DNA of 64,000 bases from contig CAUDUM010000001.1 in assembly GCA_958452575.1 (NCBI GenBank), positions 62,001 to 126,000 of the forward strand, read 5' to 3'. Position 1 is the stretch's first letter. The number at the start of each line of letters is the position of its first letter. The notes below the pieces were generated by a model. It made no database searches and was not told the DNA's origin. It was given only the letters and a program-made list of their open reading frames with translations. This document shows positions 59,474 to 64,000 of the stretch, in pieces. The position numbers were made by a program, and so were the translations under genes. Origin of the DNA: an uncultured Eggerthellaceae bacterium. GTDB taxonomy: Bacteria > Actinomycetota > Coriobacteriia > Coriobacteriales > Eggerthellaceae.

Positions 59474-60745
59474 ATGCCTGAGAACACCCTGCCCGAGCAT
59501 TACGACGTCAAGGACCTGTCGCTGGCAGATGCGGGTCTGGCGCGCATTATGTGGGCCGACCGCGACATGCCGGTGCTGGCCAAGATCCGCGAGCGCTTCG
59601 CCGAGGAGAAGCCGCTTGAGGGCGTGCGCATCGGCGCCTGCATGCACGTGACCACCGAGACCGCCAACCTCATGCGCGTGCTCGTCGCCGGCGGCGCCGA
59701 CGTGACCTTGTGCGCGTCCAACCCGCTGTCCACGCAAGATGACACCGCCGCCTCGCTGGTGCGCGACTTCGGCATCAAGGTGCACGCCATCACGGGCGAG
59801 GACATAGAGACCTACGAGAAGCACATCGCCGCCGTCTGCGAGACCAACCCGCAGATCATCATGGACGACGGCGCCGATCTGGACACTGCGCTGCACACGA
59901 CGTTCGAAAGCAAGCTCGAGCACGTGATCGGCGGCACCGAGGAGACCACCACCGGCGTGGTGCGCCTTGCCGCCATGGCCAAGGAAGGTTCGCTGCGCTA
60001 CCCGGTGTTCAACATCAACGATGCCAACACCAAGCACTGCTTCGACAACCACTACGGCACCGGCCAGAGCACGCTCGACGGCATCGTGCGCGCCACCAAC
60101 CGCCTGCTGTGCGGCCGCACCATGGTCGTGTCCGGCTACGGCTACTGCGGCAGCGGCCTGGCGCTGCGTGCCGCCGGCATGGGCATGAACGTCATCGTCT
60201 GCGAGGTGGATCCGCTCAAGGCGCTCGAGGCGCACATGGAGGGCTACCGCGTGATGAAGGCCGAGGATGCCGCCCGCTTCGCGGACGTGTGGGTCACCGT
60301 TACGGGCGACTGCAAGGTCATCGACGAGCCCGCCTTCAAGAACATGAAGGACGGCGCCATCCTGTGCAACTCCGGCCATTTCGATTCCGAGATCAACCTT
60401 GTGTGGCTCGAGGAGCACTGCGTTAAGAAAGAGGAGATCAAGCCGCTCGTCGAGGAGTACACGCTTGAGGACGGCCGCACCATCATCGTGCTGGCCCAGG
60501 GCCGCCTGGTCAACCTGTCCTGCGCCGAGGGCCATCCCGCGTCCGTCATGGACATGAGCTTCGCCAACCAGGCGCTGGCCGCCGAGTACCTCTACAAGCA
60601 CCAGGGCGAGTTGGAGTGCAAGGTCTACGATGTGCCGGCCGACATCGACGACGGCGTCGCCCGCGTCAAGCTGGAGACGCTCGGCATCGAGATCGACGAG
60701 CTCACCGAGGAGCAGATCGCCTACATGAATTCCTGGAAGTTTTAG
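59474..60745 (+). CDS. ahcY: adenosylhomocysteinase
   Basis: 423 residues. It starts YDVKDLSLADAG; the substrate site is GACMHVTTETANLM with NPLSTQDD; the NAD-binding loop is VSGYGYCGSGLALRAAGMG; the C-terminal end is the usual SWKF-like tail (MNSWKF). It hydrolyses S-adenosylhomocysteine, recycling the product of methyltransferases such as the one at 17 kb, and links with methionine import (metNIQ). It is the short form of ~420 residues, without the 40-residue insertion. Confidence 0.95.
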   Translation: MPENTLPEHYDVKDLSLADAGLARIMWADRDMPVLAKIRERFAEEKPLEGVRIGACMHVTTETANLMRVLVAGGADVTLCASNPLSTQDDTAASLVRDFGIKVHAITGEDIETYEKHIAAVCETNPQIIMDDGADLDTALHTTFESKLEHVIGGTEETTTGVVRLAAMAKEGSLRYPVFNINDANTKHCFDNHYGTGQSTLDGIVRATNRLLCGRTMVVSGYGYCGSGLALRAAGMGMNVIVCEVDPLKALEAHMEGYRVMKAEDAARFADVWVTVTGDCKVIDEPAFKNMKDGAILCNSGHFDSEINLVWLEEHCVKKEEIKPLVEEYTLEDGRTIIVLAQGRLVNLSCAEGHPASVMDMSFANQALAAEYLYKHQGELECKVYDVPADIDDGVARVKLETLGIEIDELTEEQIAYMNSWKF

Positions 60746-60746
60746 G

Positions 60747-60774
60747 GTTGCGGCGGCCTGCCGGCCGCCGCAAC
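60747..60774 (+). terminator. first hairpin after ahcY
   Basis: GTTGCGGCGGCC, loop TGCC, GGCCGCCGCAAC: a perfect 12-bp stem one base after the stop; no T-tract. Confidence 0.65.
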
Positions 60775-60817
60775 GAGCCGACGCTGCGAAGCCGCGATGC
60801 GCATCCCGGAGCCGCTC

Positions 60818-60859
60818 AAGCCCGCCGCGATGGACAGAAGTCCAATCGCGGCGGGCTTT
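60818..60859 (+). terminator. second terminator after ahcY
   Basis: AAGCCCGCCGCGATGGAC / GTCCAATCGCGGCGGGCTT, long stem with one bulge, ending in CTTTC. Confidence 0.75.
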
Positions 60860-60884
60860 CACGTCTCCGGGACGCACCTCGCGG

Positions 60885-61177
60885 CTTCTCGCTGACTTAT
60901 GCTCGACCTGTGGCGCTGTTGCTTCCCGGAGCCAGGGCCCTTCTCGCTGACTTGGGTTCTACCTGTGGTGCTTATGCTTCCCGGCACCAGCGCCTTCTTG
61001 TTGACTTGGGCTCGATGCCGCGGCGACGCGATTCCCGTGATCCTCTTTCCGTGGCCTGCTCGCTGACTTCGGTTCCGCCTGTGGCGCTGCGACCGGCGAT
61101 CCGGCTGTTCCGCGCGTCCAGGTTCGCTTCGACCCCTCGACCCATCGATCCCCTGCCAGTCGCCTTCTCGTTGGCAC
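60885..61177 (-). repeat. degenerate ~54-bp tandem repeat array, about six units
   Basis: The core CTTCTCGCTGACTT (plus strand) recurs at 60885, 60940, 60994 (TTGTTGACTT), 61056 (CTGCTCGCTGACTT) and 61164 (CTTCTCGTTGGCAC), with a decayed unit near 61107; spacing is 54-62 bp, or twice 54. A second block, CCTGTGGyGCT, follows each good core. On the minus strand it reads as 18-residue degenerate units (QVSEKGPGSGK-like). No gene is supported between 60746 and 61450. Confidence 0.65.
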
Positions 61178-61450
61178 GTGCTCGACTGTCGATCTTCATT
61201 CCGTTCATCGTTCGGCGTTCTTGCGGCTTGCGCTTTTGTGGAGGCCGTGTGCAGAACGTTTGGCGAAATCGGTGATTCGGGGGTCGGAAGGCTCCAAAAC
61301 GGCAACGGTTGCGGGTTGCATCTCCCCATGCGCGCGTGAGGGGCCTATAATTCCGAAAGTTTTGCATGCGCGATGAGAGGACGCGTGCGAGGCCGCGGAA
61401 ACGCGGAAGCCGGCGCGAAGGGTGCCGGGGGAGGCTTTCCGCGAAGGCGG

Positions 61451-62803
61451 ATGGTTGAAGGAGTGAAGGTGCTCGATCAGTTTTTCTCTCAGATATCGTT
61501 CATCGATATCTTCAATTTCAGCGTGTTCGCGGTATTCACCATTTGCTACACCTACCAGCTTTTCTACGTGCTCGTCGTCCTGACGCGCAAGCCCAAGGAG
61601 CACGTCGTCAAGAAGAACCACCGCTTTGCCGTGGTGGTGTCCGCGCGCAACGAGAGCGCGGTCATCGGCGATTTGATCCATTCCATCAAGGTGCAGAACT
61701 ATCCCGCCGAGCTCATCGACGTGTTCGTCATCGCCGACAACTGCACGGACAACACCGCCCAGGTCGCGCGCGATGCGGGCGCCATCGTCTTCCCGCGCCA
61801 CAACACCGAGCAGGTGGGCAAGGGCTATGCGCTCGACTACGGCTTCTCGGTCATCCGCTCGCAGTACGCCGACAAGGGCTACGAGGCGTACTTCGTCTTT
61901 GACGCCGACAACGTCTTGGACGTCAACTACTTCCGCGAGATGAACAAGACCTTCGACGCCGGCGCCAAGGCGTCCACCAGCTACCGCAACTCCAAAAACT
62001 ACGGTTCCAACTGGATCTCGGCAGGCTACGCCGTGTGGTTCCTGCGCGAGGCGAAGTTCCTCAACCAGGCACGCTTGACGCTCAACACCAGCTGCGCCAT
62101 TTCGGGCACGGGCTTTTTCATCGCCGCCGACATCATCGAGAAGGCGGGCGGCTGGAAATGGCACCTGCTGACCGAGGACATCGAGTTCTCTGCCGCGAGC
62201 ATCCTCGAAGGCGTGCGCATTGCCTACACGCCCACGGCCATCCTCTATGACGAGCAGCCCATCACGTTCCGCGACTCGTGGAACCAGCGCTTCCGCTGGG
62301 CGAAGGGCTTCTACCAGGTGTTCGGCAAGTACGGCTGGCGTCTGGTCAAGGGCATCTTCACCAACCCTAAAGGCCATCGCTTCGCCTGCTACGACATGCT
62401 GATGACCATCGCTCCCGGCATGCTGCTCACCATCGTGTCGGTGCTGTTCAACGTGATCATCGTCGCGATGGCGGCGGCGGGCCTCATGTCCACCGGCGTC
62501 ATGGTGGCATCTTCGATCAGCTCGATCTGCTTCTGCCTGATGAACTACGTGATCTTCATGTTCATGTTCGGCGTGCTGACGACGTTTGTCGAGTGGGATT
62601 CGATCCGCTCCACCACCGGCAAGAAGGTGCTCTACATGTTCACCTTCCCGTTCTTCATGCTCACCTACATTCCGATCGCGTTGGTAGCGCTGTTCAAGAA
62701 GTGCAGCTGGAAGCCGATTACCCACAGTATCTCGGTGGATGTGGCGGAGTTCTCCGAAACCCCTGCAGCTTCCGTCGAGCGCGGCAAGAAGGTGTCGATG
62801 TAG
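61451..62803 (+). CDS. membrane GT2 glycosyltransferase (processive type)
   Basis: About 450 residues. One N-terminal helix (~10-40), a GT2 domain with VVVSARNESAVIGDLI, ADNCTDNTAQVA, DADNVLD, the TED motif LLTEDIEFS and the processive-type QRFRWAKGF, then three or four C-terminal helices. It resembles the BcsA/IcaA/NodC class and would extrude a polysaccharide or modify lipid. ATG 61451 lies in a purine-rich context; GTG 61469 has a better AAGGAG site and is an alternative start. Confidence 0.85.
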   Translation: MVEGVKVLDQFFSQISFIDIFNFSVFAVFTICYTYQLFYVLVVLTRKPKEHVVKKNHRFAVVVSARNESAVIGDLIHSIKVQNYPAELIDVFVIADNCTDNTAQVARDAGAIVFPRHNTEQVGKGYALDYGFSVIRSQYADKGYEAYFVFDADNVLDVNYFREMNKTFDAGAKASTSYRNSKNYGSNWISAGYAVWFLREAKFLNQARLTLNTSCAISGTGFFIAADIIEKAGGWKWHLLTEDIEFSAASILEGVRIAYTPTAILYDEQPITFRDSWNQRFRWAKGFYQVFGKYGWRLVKGIFTNPKGHRFACYDMLMTIAPGMLLTIVSVLFNVIIVAMAAAGLMSTGVMVASSISSICFCLMNYVIFMFMFGVLTTFVEWDSIRSTTGKKVLYMFTFPFFMLTYIPIALVALFKKCSWKPITHSISVDVAEFSETPAASVERGKKVSM

Positions 62804-62834
62804 GGTCGACGCGCCCGCTCGACATATCCATGGA

Positions 62835-62866
62835 GGCGCCGTCCGTGTTGGGCGGCGCTATTTTTA
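62835..62866 (+). terminator. rho-independent terminator after GT2 gene
   Basis: GCGCCGTCC, loop, GGGCGGCGC then TATTTTTAT. Confidence 0.8.
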
Positions 62867-62942
62867 TGTGTCGATAAGCCACGCCGGCTGAAAGCGGGAT
62901 CGCGGAGCCATCCGCGTCACGTCTCGCTTTGGCTGGGACGTT

Positions 62943-63683
62943 TTACCATGCTCGTGCGAACGTGAGGCAGCGCACCTGCGCTGACCCTGCCGCCATCAGG
63001 GCGTCCGTCGCCGCGAACAGCGTCGCGCCGGTCGTGTAGACGTCGTCGATCAAAAGCACGCGTGCCGGTACGGTCGCCCCTGGCAGGATCGAGAATCCCT
63101 TTGCCATGTTGGCGGCGCGCTCCGCGCGGCCAAGCCCCCGTTGGTCCGATGTGCGCGGGCGGGCGAGGGGATGCGCCTGCGGCAGGCCCGTGATAGCGGC
63201 CAACGCCTTGGCGATCGACTCAGCATGGTCGAACCCGCGCCTCCTCACCGCGCGCGAGGTTGCGGGCACGCCCACGATCGCCGGGTGCTCCTCCATCCAG
63301 ACGGGATGGAGGATGCCGGCCATGCAGCTTGCCATCTCGCTTGCGAGCCGGCGCTCGCCGTGGTCTTTGCACATGCGGACGATGCGCGTAGGTCCGCCTT
63401 CCAACGTGGCGACGCTTGCGCAGGAGGAGAAGGGGACGTTTCGGCGGCCCAGGACGGCCAGCATGGTGGCGTTGCATTCGCTGCATTGCACCCTTCCGAA
63501 AGGAGCCCCGCAGCGCGTGCAGGCGCGCCACCAGTCGATGTAGGGCAGGTTGGCGCGGCACGAATCGCACAGCACGGCTCCGGGGACGTCGCAAACAGCG
63601 CAGCGCGTGGGCCAAAGCGTCTCCGCCACCGCCTCGATCGCGTAACGTCCGTATTCGGCAGGTCTGTCCGGCAGATCGATCAT
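62943..63683 (-). CDS. ComF family phosphoribosyltransferase-like protein
   Basis: About 246 residues from ATG 63683. The double zinc-finger N-terminus has CAVCDVPGAVLCDSCRANL and CTRCGAPFGRVQCSEC; the PRPP-binding motif VLLIDDVYTTGATL is near the C-terminus, with GVPATSRAVRRRGFDHAE before it. ComF takes part in DNA uptake or its recombination in competent bacteria. No other competence genes are in the window. The ORF is open upstream to 63887, but that part coincides with a tandem repeat and is unlikely to be coding. Confidence 0.88.
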   Translation of the reverse strand: MIDLPDRPAEYGRYAIEAVAETLWPTRCAVCDVPGAVLCDSCRANLPYIDWWRACTRCGAPFGRVQCSECNATMLAVLGRRNVPFSSCASVATLEGGPTRIVRMCKDHGERRLASEMASCMAGILHPVWMEEHPAIVGVPATSRAVRRRGFDHAESIAKALAAITGLPQAHPLARPRTSDQRGLGRAERAANMAKGFSILPGATVPARVLLIDDVYTTGATLFAATDALMAAGSAQVRCLTFARAW

Positions 63684-63783
63684 CCGACGAGGGTAGCTCC
63701 GCCGTCTGGCACCTCCGTCCCATCGGTGCAGCGCGGGTATCGCACGGATGTCGAGCCGCGTCGGCCCGGATGTCGCATAAATC

Positions 63784-63849
63784 CAACACGGATCGCCGAT
63801 GACTCCAACGCGGATGCCATGCGCATACAACGCGGATATCGCGCGGACC
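63784..63849. repeat. 22-bp tandem repeat, three units
   Basis: Units begin at 63784, 63806 and 63828, each starting CAACrCGGAT; a partial CCCGGATGTCGCATAAATC precedes them. Located 100-170 bp upstream of the comF-like start. Confidence 0.55.
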
Positions 63850-63887
63850 GTGCGCGGACGACCTAGGGATCGCGCATGGCTCGACAT

Positions 63888-64000
63888 GGTCTGATCGGGG
63901 AGTTCTCCGCGGCCGCGCTTTCGAGGGATGGATTGATCTGCTACACTTTGATGAGCTCCTTTCGGGTCTGTAGTTGCGGGAGCAATCCCAAGTCCAAGGC
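63888..64000. other. window end, no supported gene
   Basis: A frame from ATG 63951 stays open to the window end (about 16 codons, MSSFRVCSCGSN...), with TACACT at 63942-63947; too short to call. Confidence 0.2.

Noticed and set aside
60885..61177. CRISPR array
   Set aside because: The repeats are contiguous and degenerate, with no unique spacers of constant length and no cas genes nearby. The same applies to 56692-56796 and 63784-63849.
60616..61275. 219-codon plus-strand ORF over the 54-bp repeat array
   Set aside because: It starts inside ahcY in another frame, spans two terminators and has no coding-like composition.
63684..63887. 68-residue N-terminal extension of the ComF-like protein
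   Set aside because: It coincides with the 22-bp tandem repeat and precedes the normal ComF start; no ribosome site favours it.
63951..64000. Start of a new gene at the window edge
   Set aside because: Only about 16 codons are visible, with no ribosome site and a poorly spaced -10 box.

Overview
The window is GC-rich, coding-dense chromosomal DNA. It most resembles an anaerobic gut or oral actinobacterium of class Coriobacteriia (Eggerthellaceae-like). This is an inference from the gene set: ThyX instead of ThyA, a class I [4Fe-4S]-type fumarase, a flavin reductase-rubredoxin fusion, a formate/nitrite channel, an archaeal-looking type IA topoisomerase, DUF1385 and PSP1 proteins, and radical-SAM activase-type enzymes. 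There is no rRNA, no CRISPR array and no recognisable transposase. The only RNA gene found is tRNA-Thr(TGT).

Layout. (1) 1-7.3 kb: a solute-uptake ABC transporter, two proteins joining a winged helix to a LicC-like nucleotidyltransferase (one also carries a LicA-like kinase), and an EutH-type permease. It reads as a choline/ethanolamine/aminophosphonate-type salvage and CDP-activation locus. (2) 7.3-11 kb: surface-glycan genes (PglC-like sugar-phosphate transferase, DegT aminotransferase, GT4 glycosyltransferase). (3) 11-14 kb: metNIQ methionine importer, whose MetQ is circularly permuted. (4) 14-20.5 kb: glutamine synthetase with an orphan GlnR-like regulator, flavin reductase-rubredoxin, methyltransferase, thyX and a DUF1385 membrane protein. 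(5) 20.8-24.7 kb: cydDC-type exporter; cydD carries palindromic repeat elements translated in frame. (6) 25-30 kb: topA, a formate/nitrite channel and malic enzyme. (7) 30-34.7 kb: rhodanese lipoprotein, two TVP38/TMEM64 proteins, a cysteine-rich CCG protein and a TIGR04282/TIGR04283-type glycosyltransferase pair. (8) 34.8-39.6 kb: a siderophore/cobalamin-type ABC importer with a DUF364 protein and a divergent NTPase. (9) 40-49.6 kb: fumarase, the tmk-holB-PSP1 housekeeping block, nicotinate phosphoribosyltransferase, a DegV protein, a dehydrogenase-like protein and a radical SAM enzyme. (10) 49.7-55 kb: tRNA-Thr, then a minus-strand run of membrane/secreted proteins, an EAL phosphodiesterase and a DUF262 protein. 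(11) 55-64 kb: SRAP peptidase, GNAT, SixA-CHAD fusion, adenosylhomocysteinase, a membrane GT2 and ComF.

The least expected signals are the circularly permuted MetQ, the palindromic repeats inserted in frame in cydD, the winged-helix-fused nucleotidyltransferases beside a helically phased operator array, and several families of short inverted or tandem repeats in the intergenic gaps (39.7, 56.7-57.0, 60.9-61.2 and 63.8 kb).
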